A DNA stretch of 64,000 nt. Origin: Pelotomaculum schinkii. Its GTDB lineage: Bacteria; Bacillota; Desulfotomaculia; Desulfotomaculales; Pelotomaculaceae. The notes beneath the pieces are model-generated. The model made no database searches. It was not told the DNA's origin and saw nothing but the letters and a program-made list of their open reading frames with translations. This document shows, piece by piece, positions 16,852 to 25,014 of this stretch; within the stretch, counting starts at the first letter, position 1; each line of letters starts with the position of its first letter. Made by a program: the position numbers and the translations under genes. The DNA lies in NCBI RefSeq assembly GCF_004369205.1, contig NZ_QFGA01000002.1, forward strand, positions 806,001 through 870,000, given 5' to 3'.

Positions 16852-17067
16852 ATGCCTCCTAAATTTGCAGATTTAAAACGATATTGCGACAACAACGGCT
16901 GGACTCTGCTCAGGGACACAGACCACTGGTATTATGAAAAGGTGCTGACAAATGGTGATATCCTTCGCACAAGGGTCAGCCATGCACTTAGTAAAGAGCT
17001 CCCGGACAACTTATGGCGGAAAATTTTAAAACAGCAACTAAGGGTTACGGAAGAAGAGTTTTGGTAA
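16852..17067 (+). CDS. HicA-like small toxin
   Basis: 71 aa. FADLKRYCDNNGWTLLRDTDHWYYEKVLTNGDILRTRVSHALSKELPDNLWRKILKQQL follows the HicA layout: GW.L.R, a catalytic His in TDHWYY, a basic RTRVSH strand and a C-terminal ILKQQL helix. HicA proteins are dsRBD-fold ribonucleases that cut mRNA. It forms a unit with the upstream antitoxin. The stop codon lies only 9 bases before the first CRISPR repeat. The assignment rests on motif layout, not on a search. Confidence 0.6.
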   Translation: MPPKFADLKRYCDNNGWTLLRDTDHWYYEKVLTNGDILRTRVSHALSKELPDNLWRKILKQQLRVTEEEFW

Positions 17068-17076
17068 CAATTAGGT

Positions 17077-17431
17077 ATTTACATTCCACTATGGTTCAAT
17101 CTCAACCATGACCAGGGTGGTCGGTTACTTCACCGAGCCGATTTACATTCCACTATGGTTCAATCTCAACTTTGTCATAAATATCACTCGCTTTCATATC
17201 ATAGATATTTACATTCCACTATGGTTCAATCTCAACTGAACACTACGACGTATATAATGTAACTTATCACAGATTTACATTCCACTATGGTTCAATCTCA
17301 ACAGTAGTTCTGCATAGTTGGAGATTAGTTTTAATCCTATTTACATTCCACTATGGTTCAATCTCAACCCGGTGCAATGCGAGAGTAACCCGGAGATACA
17401 GATTTACATTCCACTATGGTTCAATCTCAAC
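17077..17431 (-). CRISPR. CRISPR array, oldest segment (6 repeats)
   Basis: Six identical 30-bp repeats start at 17077, 17141, 17207, 17273, 17339 and 17402, separated by 33-36-bp spacers. On the plus strand the unit begins ATTTACATTCCACTATGG and ends TTCAATCTCAAC. Read on the minus strand it is GTTGAGATTGAACC...GGAATGTAAAT, like clostridial type I-B repeats that end ATGTAAAT, so transcription runs leftwards and this is the trailer end. The sixth spacer is cut after about 24 bases by an IS3-family end. No repeat decay is seen at the trailer. Confidence 0.97.
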
Positions 17432-17676
17432 CGCAGACATGCAAGACATACGAAATGAGCTTGCCCCGTTAAAATAGACACGGGAAATGGCGGGTTTTCT
17501 CCTGTTTTCATAGGATTTCGAAAAAAGAGCCGTGGCCGCCCTTGACATGGAGCCTCGCACCCGTGTTGCCAAGGGCCAAGGGGCCAGTATCGCTTTGCTT
17601 ATGGCCCTTGCCAATCAAGGCTAACACGGGCATTCTCCATGTAAAGGGTCTTCGCTTCGCTACGATGAACGGCCAC

Positions 17677-17951
17677 TTACGCTGCTGTTTTAAAGGATTG
17701 TTCGTATTCGACTGGCGACATATATCCAAGGGCTGAATGCAGCCGAACCCGGTTGTAAAAGACTTCAATATATTCAAAGATGGCTTGACGGGCTTCAGCT
17801 CTTGTTTTAAATCGGGTACCATAAATCAGTTCCCTCTTCAGGGTTCCAAAGAACGATTCCATACAGGCGTTGTCATAACAATTACCTTTGCGGCTCATAC
17901 TGGCGTTCATTTCGTAGTCCTTTAAAGCTTGCTGGTATTCATGGCTGGCAT
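17677..17951 (-). pseudogene. IS3-family transposase C-terminal exon (after intron)
   Basis: Encodes [20 protein letters not shown]...[20 protein letters not shown]...[20 protein letters not shown]. It is almost identical to the last 91 residues of the intact copy at 26740-27014 and includes the catalytic Glu of the DDE triad (MESFFGTLK). The part upstream is displaced by the group II intron, so no active product is expected. Confidence 0.9.
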
Positions 17952-17989
17952 AATCGACTAAAGAAAAGGAATTGCTCCCTTTCCCTCGT

Positions 17990-18564
17990 CTAAGAACCGT
18001 ACGTGAGAGTTTCCCGCTCATACGGCTCAAGCATTTCTTCACCATTTCTGGCGGCAACCAGTGATTTCAGTTTCATTTTCCTTTTCACGAAATACTCTTC
18101 GTGTATAAAGGGATTTTTAGAAATCTGCAATTTAGGGTGGCGGATGATCTTTATTCTTCTCAGGTTGATAAGACTGTACTCATCTGTCATAAACAACCAT
18201 CTTTTCCCATTCTTTTCATGCCAATATTTGTTCAATCTCCACCATTTACTTTTGTTTGGGTGTCGGTGTTTTGCCCATTGTTGTAATAAAAGATATAGTG
18301 TGTTATTGACGCAAGAAAAGGCTTGACTTGCCACAACATGTCTGTGATAGTTTGTCCATCCTCTAATCACTTGATTTAACCTTCGGATGAGTTCGGATTG
18401 ACATCTGCCTTTCCTTCTTTCAGGATGATAGAAGCACATTTCTTTGTCAGGGTTTTGATGGAATTCTTTGATGGTTTGACAATTAATTTTCCCTTGAACT
18501 TTCGAAATGTCCAACCAAGAAAGTCGAATCCATCGTCTATATGCGTAATCCTTGTTTTCTCTTC
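17990..18564 (-). pseudogene. Group II intron RT/maturase, C-terminal part, frameshifted
   Basis: From the left target duplication the frame reads EEKTRITHIDDGFDFLGWTF, the RT thumb entry, to KTLTKKCASIILKEGKAD. It must then change frame near 18415 to continue as SELIRRLNQVIRGWTNYHRHVVASQAF, the maturase X domain, and on to KWWRLNKYW. The frame change means the protein would be inactive even without the insertions. No HNH endonuclease motif is visible. Confidence 0.8.
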
Positions 18565-18754
18565 GGATAATGTAATTTTGCAGAATCTTTGTCCTAGCGA
18601 TTTGCACAATAATTAGGCTTAAAATTTCTATTCAAACTGCAAAATTTGCACAATTTTTGTTTGGAAAAACTTAAAAATTGCACAATATATGTTTTGCAAA
18701 ATGTATGAGTTAAGGAAAAGGCCGGCCAACGACCGACCCGAAATAGGATAATGG

Positions 18755-19558
18755 TTACATGCCTAATTCAACAGCAGCCTGCCTCACAGCCTCCTCATCA
18801 ATATATTTAAGCAACTTCTGACAGCCAAAGATTAAGCTGGTAGTAGCAAGGTTGTTAATTAAGCGGGGCCAGCCCCGGCTCACTGTAGCAATAGCTTCTA
18901 CGGCAGTGTCTGAAAAGATCGGGTAGTTGGAGCCGGCTAGGCGCATATGGTTCTCCAAGTAATTTTTTGTTTCCTCTTTTGTCAAGGGAGCCATCTTGTA
19001 GCGCATAATTAACCTTTGATTTAAAGGTTGGTTATGGGTCAACGACATTTTAATTGCCAGAGCAGGCATTCCACAGAGTACCAATACAAATGGGTTTTCA
19101 GAGTCCATCGAAAAATTGAACAACAAATGGAGGTCACTGAAAAACTTCGTACTGGCCAACTGCAGTTCGTCCAGAATAATAACAGGAACAACTTTCTTGC
19201 CGGAATAGTTGTTTTGGATAGCCTCCTGAATTTGATTGAACAAATCCACTTTGCGGAAAGCAGGTTCAAGACCCAGGCTAAAAGCCAGCCCCCTGTAGAA
19301 ATCCGTAACAGTAACCGTAGAAAGCGGGAAGTAGGCCACCCGGTAGAGAGAGGGATTGAGGGAAACCACAAAAGTACGCAGACCGGAAGTTTTGCCGGAA
19401 CCGGGTTCGCCCACCACCATGCCGATACCACGGCTGTGTTTTAGATAATTTAGCCGGGCCAGAAGTTCCTGGTGGGAAGATGACAGGTACATCTCCTCTG
19501 CTTTGATATCTTTCGCAAAAGGTCTGGCAGCAAGGGAGTAGAAGGCGGTAAACATCAT
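18755..19558 (-). CDS. ExeA/TniB-like AAA ATPase of the transposon
   Basis: 267 aa. Walker A GEPGSGKTSGL (residues 50-60) and Walker B VPVIILDELQLAS (about 125-137), then the arginine-bearing NQRLIMRYKMAPL, a layout shared by ExeA, TniB and IS21 IstB-like partners. Such ATPases select target DNA and activate a DDE transposase. The GTG/ATG start at 19558 overlaps the stop of the transposase gene by 4 bases, so the two are translationally coupled. Confidence 0.85.
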   Translation of the reverse strand: MMFTAFYSLAARPFAKDIKAEEMYLSSSHQELLARLNYLKHSRGIGMVVGEPGSGKTSGLRTFVVSLNPSLYRVAYFPLSTVTVTDFYRGLAFSLGLEPAFRKVDLFNQIQEAIQNNYSGKKVVPVIILDELQLASTKFFSDLHLLFNFSMDSENPFVLVLCGMPALAIKMSLTHNQPLNQRLIMRYKMAPLTKEETKNYLENHMRLAGSNYPIFSDTAVEAIATVSRGWPRLINNLATTSLIFGCQKLLKYIDEEAVRQAAVELGM

Positions 19559-20850
19559 TTACCACTCTCCTTTTTTAAAAGGGCTTCATGAAAAGATAAT
19601 ACCTGGGGAGAAATATCATTTTCACTGCGGTTGCGCTTCATTCTGGCGTTATCCGCCAATTGAACCGGTAAACCCTTACCTACAAACTTGTCATTAGCAT
19701 AAATCAATATCTTGCTTAAGTCGTTTGGTTCAAACCGCACCTCCACCTTCTGGCCGATTAGAGCGGGCGGCACTTCGAAGAGCCTACCCCCGATAGAGAC
19801 GGTGGCATCATTGTGAACCCGGCGGGACTCCCTTTTTAAGAATAACTCCCGGACCAAATCCGGCTCCCGGGCGAACTTAACCTGGTTTACCAAGCTCAAG
19901 TACTTGTCGAGGGGAGACATACCCAGGGATGAGTGAACACGTCGATGGTAGTCTTCCTCCAGCCATTTTCCAAAAGCACGGTTCAATTCATCCAGGGATG
20001 TCACCGGATAAGACAGAAGTGGCAGGAAACGTTCTCTTACCGTACGAAAAATCCGTTCGATTTTCCCCTTGCTGGGTGCATCGAAAGGCTCGGTATGGGA
20101 AACCGTGGTACCCATTTGGGCACAGGCCCAGTGAAATAATTGAGAGCGGTAAACCTTACCGTTGTCCAGGTAAACAATCTTGGGTATACCCCGGCGAATA
20201 ACCGCTTCGATATAGACTTTTTTCATGGCGTCGAAATTTTGTTCAAAAGAAAACTGGGCGAAAGTAACCAAACGGGAACAGTCATCAATAAAGGCAAAAA
20301 GATAAGTAGGCTTCTTCTTACCATTGACTATGACATAAGGGCCTGTCATCATATCGCCCTGCCACATCCGGTTTACCTCATCGTAGGCAAAGCGCTTGCG
20401 GTCCTTAACCACGACTTTATCCGCCAGGGGTTTGGCCAGATTTTTCTTCTTGAGAAAGCGGTAGACCGAATGGTAAGAAACCTCGGAGCGCAAGATTAGC
20501 CCTTCTTTGGCCATTTGGTCGTAAAGAAGCATAACGCTCAAGCCTGGGTTTTCATGCCTAAAAGCTATAATTTTCTCAGCAAGGTCCTCGCTGATTACTC
20601 TTGACTGTCCCTTGTCTTTACGGTTTTGAGGCTTAAGCCCTTCCAGATTGTCTTTGCGGTAGTCCAAAAGCCAACGGCGAAAGGTTTTGTCACAGAACTC
20701 TTTTCTTCCGTAGTAGGGGACGTCATAGACTAGGGCGGAAACCTTCTCCAGGTAGACTTTCGGATTATCAACTTGATTGTTTAGCAAGGGAGCGATCAAG
20801 CCGAAACGGAAAAGGGCCACCTCCATTTTCTGCTCTTCGGTCAAAGCCAT
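19555..20850 (-). CDS. DDE (rve-type) transposase of the transposon
   Basis: 431 aa from ATG 20850, which has GGAGGTG 7 bases upstream. The N-terminal part (residues 1-150) is helix-turn-helix (CDKTFRRWLLDYRKDNLEGLKP). The integrase core shows the catalytic triad: D in MWQGDMMTGPY, D in IVYLDNGKVY, and E in SKGKIERIFRTVRERFLPLL. A Mu-type C-terminal domain follows (VSIGGRLFEVPPALIGQKVEV). It cuts and joins the element ends with its ATPase partner. The frame is intact, so this transposon may still be active. Confidence 0.9.
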   Translation of the reverse strand: MALTEEQKMEVALFRFGLIAPLLNNQVDNPKVYLEKVSALVYDVPYYGRKEFCDKTFRRWLLDYRKDNLEGLKPQNRKDKGQSRVISEDLAEKIIAFRHENPGLSVMLLYDQMAKEGLILRSEVSYHSVYRFLKKKNLAKPLADKVVVKDRKRFAYDEVNRMWQGDMMTGPYVIVNGKKKPTYLFAFIDDCSRLVTFAQFSFEQNFDAMKKVYIEAVIRRGIPKIVYLDNGKVYRSQLFHWACAQMGTTVSHTEPFDAPSKGKIERIFRTVRERFLPLLSYPVTSLDELNRAFGKWLEEDYHRRVHSSLGMSPLDKYLSLVNQVKFAREPDLVRELFLKRESRRVHNDATVSIGGRLFEVPPALIGQKVEVRFEPNDLSKILIYANDKFVGKGLPVQLADNARMKRNRSENDISPQVLSFHEALLKKESGK

Positions 20851-20988
20851 TTTTAAAGCACCTCCAACAGATGTATTGGAGGATAACCGGTTAACCTCAC
20901 GGTGAAAATTATATGGTAAAAAGGCCATATACCGCCATGCAAAAGTTGTGTGGATAAAATATACTTGCCGCATACCCCAGGGGAGATG

Positions 20989-21531
20989 TTAAAATGATCT
21001 TGCCATAAAGTTAGCCAAGATCCGGTTGGATAAACTATTGACCTCTGCCAAGGTCGTTTCACTTGCCCGAGTGAAGTTTAACCGGCGGACTATCTTTATG
21101 GCCCCTTTGTTTTTATCCGCAGGAAGTCGCTCTCGCCAGTGCTGTTCTCTTAAAGCACTGACAATGGCGGGGGTATTGGCTAAGAAGCGCTTATGGTAAA
21201 AAGCGGCTAGTTGGCGGCCAACGGCAGCAGTTGTTTTTCTAAAACTCTCCCGCAGGCTTTTTAATATGGTATTACGGTTATGTTGGAAGTAAGGCAGAAG
21301 AAACCAGGGCAAAAGAGATACCGTCTTTAAGCAGGCAGGACACAGGTACCGGCAGATGCTGATACGGTAACATCGTTTGTTGGCTAGTGCATTGCGTTCA
21401 TAGAAGCCGTGCCGTTTCAGCTTGACTGCAGAATTGCAGCAAGGGCACTTGATAAGTACGGGAAAGACCACTGAGTATCTGTCCTTGGCATAGATTGATA
21501 GCTTAACAGGTAGATTCCAAGGAATTTGCAA
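20989..21531 (-). CDS. DUF6431-like zinc-finger protein of the transposon
   Basis: 180 aa. Two CxxC pairs (CPCCNSAVKLKRHGFYER and YLCPACLKTVSLLPWFLLPY) form a zinc-ribbon-like N-terminus, and the rest is basic and helical (FRKTTAAVGRQLAAFYHKRF). It always seems to travel with this type of DDE/ATPase pair; its role, perhaps end binding or target choice, is unknown. The start is TTG 21531 with GGGGAGG upstream. It is the first gene of the three-gene unit. Confidence 0.7.
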   Translation of the reverse strand: MQIPWNLPVKLSIYAKDRYSVVFPVLIKCPCCNSAVKLKRHGFYERNALANKRCYRISICRYLCPACLKTVSLLPWFLLPYFQHNRNTILKSLRESFRKTTAAVGRQLAAFYHKRFLANTPAIVSALREQHWRERLPADKNKGAIKIVRRLNFTRASETTLAEVNSLSNRILANFMARSF

Positions 21532-21657
21532 AATAATAACCTCCCCAAAGAAACTGCAAATATTTTAGCAGATTGGGGAGGGTTCTGAATCATCTTTTAG
21601 ATAATCAATGTGCAAAAAAATCCTGCCTGCCAGGACTACTTTACGAGCAAGATTACA

Positions 21658-22317
21658 GGATAAAGTTAATCCTCGATTTTCAAGGAACTGACCGACTATC
21701 TCTTTGAGTTCTTCCGCTATTTCTCTTGTATTCGCAGTAATGATGAAGTCATCCGCATATCGCACCAAATTTACTTTGGTTTTTGCTCGATAATGGTTTT
21801 CTACTTTACCTTTTGAGTTCCGATGGTATTTATCCTGAATTAGTTTTTCAAGACCATCTAGTGTCATATTTGCATAAAGACTGGAAATGGCTCCTCCTTG
21901 CGGCGAACCTGAGACCGTAGGAAAGAGATTTCCTTGGTATATGAATCCTGACTTCGAGAACTGCTTCATAATTCTTTTATCCATTGGTATATTATCTTGT
22001 AGCCAATCATGGTTGATGTTGTCAAAGCAGCCTTTAATATCCCCTTCTAATATCCAGGCAGGGGAACACTTTCTTGCTAATACACAAAATATCTGTTCAC
22101 AGGCATCTTTAGCACTTCTTCCCTTACGAAAACCAAAAGAAACATGGTCTCCTGTAGTTTCGGCTACTGGTTCGAGCGCTAGTGCATACAATGTCTGCAT
22201 GGCTCTGTCGTACATGGTGGGAATTCCCAGCGGTCGTTTCTTATTTTTCCCTTTCTTTTCAATGTAGACTCTTCTAAGGGGTTTGGCCTTGTAGCTATTA
22301 AGCCCCTTAATTGAGTT
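21658..22317 (-). pseudogene. Group II intron RT, central catalytic part
   Basis: The frame reads SYKAKPLRRVYIEKKGKNKK, then RPLGIPTMYDRAMQTLYALALEP, DIKGCFDNINHDWL, SGSPQGGAISSLYANMTLD and NLVRYADDFIITA. These are RT blocks 1-5, including the catalytic YADD. It stops being RT-like exactly at the target duplication of the three-gene transposon (21658). The upstream edge meets the second IS3-type element near 22320. Confidence 0.85.
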
Positions 22318-22367
22318 TGAGCCATACCCCCTTATTAATATAAACTAATATTAACGGAGGGGTATGG

Positions 22368-22694
22368 ATGAAACGTAAAAGATATCCTCAGGATTTCAAA
22401 GAGCAGCTTGTTAAAGAAGCCCAGGAAGTCGGTAATGCTCTTTCAGTTGCCAAGCGGCACGGAATTAGTGAAAAATCATTATACCGCTGGATTCAAGAAT
22501 CTAAATACAAAGCTTGGAAGGAAACGGATGGAAATGCTAAAAAGGTAGCGGCATACATTCCATCACCCCAGGAATTCAAGCAAATAGAAAAGGAAAATAA
22601 CACTCTTAAGAAGTTGCTTGGTGAAAAAGATTTAGAGATTTCCATACTTAGGGACCTGGTAAAAAAGACTCGCCCGGGCTATCCGACAGAATAG
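22368..22694 (+). CDS. IS3-family OrfA (helix-turn-helix)
   Basis: 108 aa. MKRKRYPQDFKEQLVKEAQEVGNALSVAKRHGISEKSLYRWIQESK is the HTH_Tnp_1 domain, followed by a leucine-zipper-like coil (FKQIEKENNTLKKLLGEKDLEISILRDLVKK). The ATG lies just after GGAGGGG, inside the inverted repeat CCATACCCCC...GGAGGGGTATGG, which could mask the site when transcribed from outside. The A AAA AAG heptamer at 22661-22667 allows a -1 shift into orfB. Confidence 0.88.
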   Translation: MKRKRYPQDFKEQLVKEAQEVGNALSVAKRHGISEKSLYRWIQESKYKAWKETDGNAKKVAAYIPSPQEFKQIEKENNTLKKLLGEKDLEISILRDLVKKTRPGYPTE

Positions 22695-22735
22695 AAATAG
22701 CCAACAAGTGGATTGCTCGGGGACATGCATGCAAA

Positions 22736-23626
22736 ATGGTATTGAAAATTGTTGGTGTTCTTGAAGCAACTTACTACCATCGAAAAAAATCAGAGAGTCA
22801 GACTTCCAAAAAACATAGCCCAAGAAGCGGAAGGCCCAACACCATATATTCTTGGACAAAGGACCGGCAGCTGGTAAGTGATGAACAAATCAAGGAATGG
22901 TTGATGGAACTGGTTGCCGGGGAAGAAAGTACTTACGGATACCGGAAATTAGCTATTTGCCTGCGCCGGCAGCACAACCTGATAATTAACCATAAAAAAG
23001 TTTACAGGCTTTGCAAAGAGCTAGATATACTGGCGCCACAGCGGCGGATTAAGGTTAATCACCCCAGACGCTTGGCAGCCAATCGCCAGATTACAGTCTC
23101 TGATCAACTATGGGAAGTAGACTTAAAGTATTGCTACGTTGCTAAAGAAGACCGTTTTTTCTACCTGATGAGCTTCATTGATGTTTATGACCGAATGATT
23201 GTAGATTACCACCTGGGACTATCTTGTGAAGGGAAACATGCCGCCCAGATCCTGCAACGGGCTTTGTGGAAACGGCAGCTCTTTGAAACTGATATCCGAC
23301 CAGTCATCCGAAGCGATAACGGTCCCCAATTTATAAGCCATGTGTTCGAAGAGGCCTGTGTGAAATTTACTGTCGAACATGAGCGGATTCCACCTAAAAC
23401 ACCGAATAAAAATGCCCATATAGAGTCTTTTCACGCCTTACTTGAGTTAGAATGTTTGAGTCGGTACGAATTTTCATCATATCAAGAAGCCTATCAGATA
23501 GTTAGTGAATACATTCAGTTTTATAATGAACGGCGTATACATGGTAGCTTGTATGACTTTTCGCCTTACGAATTCCGGCAGAGACTGCGTGCAGGTGAAC
23601 TCAAACCCTTTATCATTAGAGTTTAG
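22736..23626 (+). CDS. IS3-family OrfB transposase (DDE)
   Basis: 296 aa from ATG 22736; the frame is open upstream to the slip site, so the natural product is an OrfA-OrfB fusion. rve core: D in QLWEVDLKYCYV, D in PVIRSDNGPQFIS, E in KNAHIESFHALLELE, with the K/R of the IS3 group following. HTH_21 block (ESTYGYRKLAICLRRQHNLIINHKKVYRL) precedes the core. The reading frame is intact. Confidence 0.9.
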   Translation: MVLKIVGVLEATYYHRKKSESQTSKKHSPRSGRPNTIYSWTKDRQLVSDEQIKEWLMELVAGEESTYGYRKLAICLRRQHNLIINHKKVYRLCKELDILAPQRRIKVNHPRRLAANRQITVSDQLWEVDLKYCYVAKEDRFFYLMSFIDVYDRMIVDYHLGLSCEGKHAAQILQRALWKRQLFETDIRPVIRSDNGPQFISHVFEEACVKFTVEHERIPPKTPNKNAHIESFHALLELECLSRYEFSSYQEAYQIVSEYIQFYNERRIHGSLYDFSPYEFRQRLRAGELKPFIIRV

Positions 23627-23984
23627 CTAATTGCCTCTTAAGATACCGGATGCCGGGACCAGAGCTTGTTCCCCTTTAATTAAGAGGTTTCGCCTTGACC
23701 ATTTGGCCCAGACATGGCTGGCAACCGCATAGCGGCTTGGCCTTGACCGCCGTGGCAGAATACTAGACCGGGGGCGGGCGAGATAATCAATGATACCGTC
23801 TACCGTACCCTCGCCCGCCCCTGATTCGACAACCTCACGGCGAGTCAAGGCTTGCCAGTCATGTCGCCTTAGCTGTTCACAATAAATGAATTGAGGCTTA
23901 TTGGTTTTCCTGTTCCGTGAGCAATATTTATTAATTCTATGTAAACAAGAGAATAAGGGGAGTAGACTCTAAAATTAGGGGTTT

Positions 23985-24344
23985 AAACCGGTAGTGCTTA
24001 TCTGAAAGTGTTAACACCGCTTTCATTTTTGAAGATGATGTTGACCATAACTTTTTGTCTATGCCAGAAGTGTTTTTCCCCTTGTTCGAAGTTACTTTCT
24101 TTACCGCATAGGATTTTGCACAAAATGAATGGGTTAGTAAGTATTGTAACCTTTTGACTTTGTTCTTGTCGCCCTTCACTGTTGCCTTGGCAATTCTGGT
24201 CTGTAGCCTATTCACATCTTTTTGCACCCGCGTCCAGTCAATGGATTCCCATTGAGCAGCCAGTGTCTTTTTGTCTTTTAGCCTCTCGGTTTTATCCGTC
24301 GTTGAGTTACTAAAATTCATAAGCTTACTGTCCTTTCCTGCCAA
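23985..24344 (-). pseudogene. Group II intron RT, N-terminal part
   Basis: Begins MAGKDSKLMNFSNSTTDKTE and shows the RVT_N domain typical of chloroplast-like intron proteins: QWESIDWTRVQKDVNRLQTR, RLQYLLTHSFCAKSYAVKKVTSN, GIDKKLWSTSSSKMKAVLTLSD. It ends at HYRFKPL, where the second IS3-type element follows. The central part begins with a different version of the same segment (SYKAKPL), so the junction is not a clean insertion and may involve two intron copies. Confidence 0.8.
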
Positions 24345-24891
24345 GAAATACCATAGGATAAGTCAGCACCCTTTCAGGTTAGGGCAAAGCTTGAACCCCT
24401 ATCTTCTTTCATTACAAAAGTAGCGTTTGCTTTTTATCCTTTTCTTCTGCCCTCTATGCCGTTTCTTTTCCTTACGGTTAGATACCTCATTTCATTATCC
24501 GTTTCAGTTTCTCGTGAGGAGCATATAGGGGTTACCAAGTTCCGCATGATACATAATTGTGAAAGCCTTAGGAGCCACCTTTAAACCGGGAGTTCTTCAT
24601 CCATTCGCATTGGTTTGCCAGTTAGCCGTTGCTCGACTCCTTACCATTTTGGTCGAAGCGTTTCAGCCTATTTCGCTTCCTCCAGCGTAACGATTCCTAC
24701 AGTGGTTCACTTTACGTTCTCCATAGCTCTCTTACTCTAGCAGTTATCCCAGTTTTAGGCTACTCGGATTTCCACATTGTCTTGCGAGCTTTCTAACCCA
24801 GACGTTACCATCTGCGCTAGTCGCAATAGAGTTACCCCGAATGGATAGGGTAGCCTTTCGGCAATATATCAAGCGACTTCTTGTCGCGCAT
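24345..24891 (-). ncRNA. Group II intron ribozyme 5' domains
   Basis: About 550 non-coding bases between the intron 5' end and the RT start, the normal place for domains I-IV. The end reads TGCGCGACAAGAAGTCGCTT then GATATATTGCCGAAAGGCTA, the typical opening of this intron class. The 5' splice site has lost part of GUGYG, so splicing is doubtful. Confidence 0.7.
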
Positions 24892-25014
24892 GGCTCCCAC
24901 GGTCAGAGTGGTGAACCAATCCTGCTGACGGTTTATACCGCCAAACTGCCTGTCTGAGGGCATCCAGGACCAACTTGCGGGTCATGGTGCTATCCATAGC
25001 CCAGCCAACAATCT
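24892..25014 (-). pseudogene. IS3-family transposase fragment, 5' exon side
   Basis: The complement reads GTTGGCTGGGCTATGGATAG...GTCCTGGATGCCCTCAGACA...GGTATAAACCGTCAGCAGG, matching 26617-26730 of the intact copy at about 90%. It is cut at its 5' side where it joins a partial CRISPR repeat, and at its 3' side by the group II intron. Confidence 0.88.

Larger units (their letters stand above)
18571..21657 (-). mobile_element. Three-gene DDE/AAA-ATPase/DUF6431 transposon with 6-bp target duplication
   Basis: The ends are TGTAATTTTGC at 18571 and GCAAGATTACA at 21657, an 11-bp inverted repeat with one mismatch and TG...CA tips as in Mu/Tn7/Tn5053-type elements. GGATAA is present at 18565-18570 and again at 21658-21663. 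Removing the element and one GGATAA restores the RT reading frame (GLTLS|EEKTRITHI). TTTGCACAAT-type motifs repeat inside both ends and may bind the transposase. 3,087 bp. Confidence 0.88.
22318..23970 (+). mobile_element. Second IS3-type element (IS150-like) inside the intron RT
   Basis: The left end reads GAGCCATACCCCCTTATTAA and the complement of the right end GAGTCTACTCCCCTTATTCT, a partial inverted repeat. Inside are orfA and orfB overlapping at an A6G slip site, the IS3-family arrangement. The right boundary is approximate: after orfB there are about 340 non-coding bases with a strong GC hairpin (GGGGCGGGCGAG 23771-23782 / CTCGCCCGCCCC 23810-23821). Confidence 0.7.
17952..24891 (-). mobile_element. 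Group II intron (chloroplast-like class), multiply interrupted
   Basis: The 3' end carries domain V on the minus strand: GAGCCGTATGAGCGGGAAAC and TCTCACGTACGGTTC (17994-18028), followed by a domain VI stem and the 3' exon TATGCCAGCC. The 5' end near 24891 reads TGCGCGACAAGAAGTCGC (GUGYG-like, first bases altered). The exons on both sides match continuous transposase sequence in copy 2 (GGGAGTCAATATGCCAG). The reverse-transcriptase gene is broken into three parts by the elements at 18571-21657 and about 22320-23968, and it also has a frameshift. Confidence 0.85.
17456..25014 (-). mobile_element. IS3-family element copy 1 inside the array, composite and truncated
   Basis: The left end is the IS right terminus GAGCTTGCCCCGTTAAAATAG, matching the end of copy 2 at 27268-27288. 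The transposase gene runs on the minus strand, but the 5' third (orfA and the start of orfB) is missing: at 25014/25015 IS sequence (...CCAACAATCTT) joins directly to the last 17 bases of a CRISPR repeat. Within the transposase gene sits a group II intron (17952-24891), itself split by two further elements. The 17456-17676 stretch is the IS 3' non-coding end. Confidence 0.85.

Noticed and set aside
17508-17822. 104-codon frame near IS copy 1 (and its twin at 26869-27189)
   Set aside because: Out-of-frame overlap with the transposase C-terminus, present in both IS copies only because the DNA is the same.
23627-23848. 73-codon minus-strand frame after the second IS3-type element
   Set aside because: Basic low-complexity translation across a GC hairpin; no ribosome site and no recognisable family.
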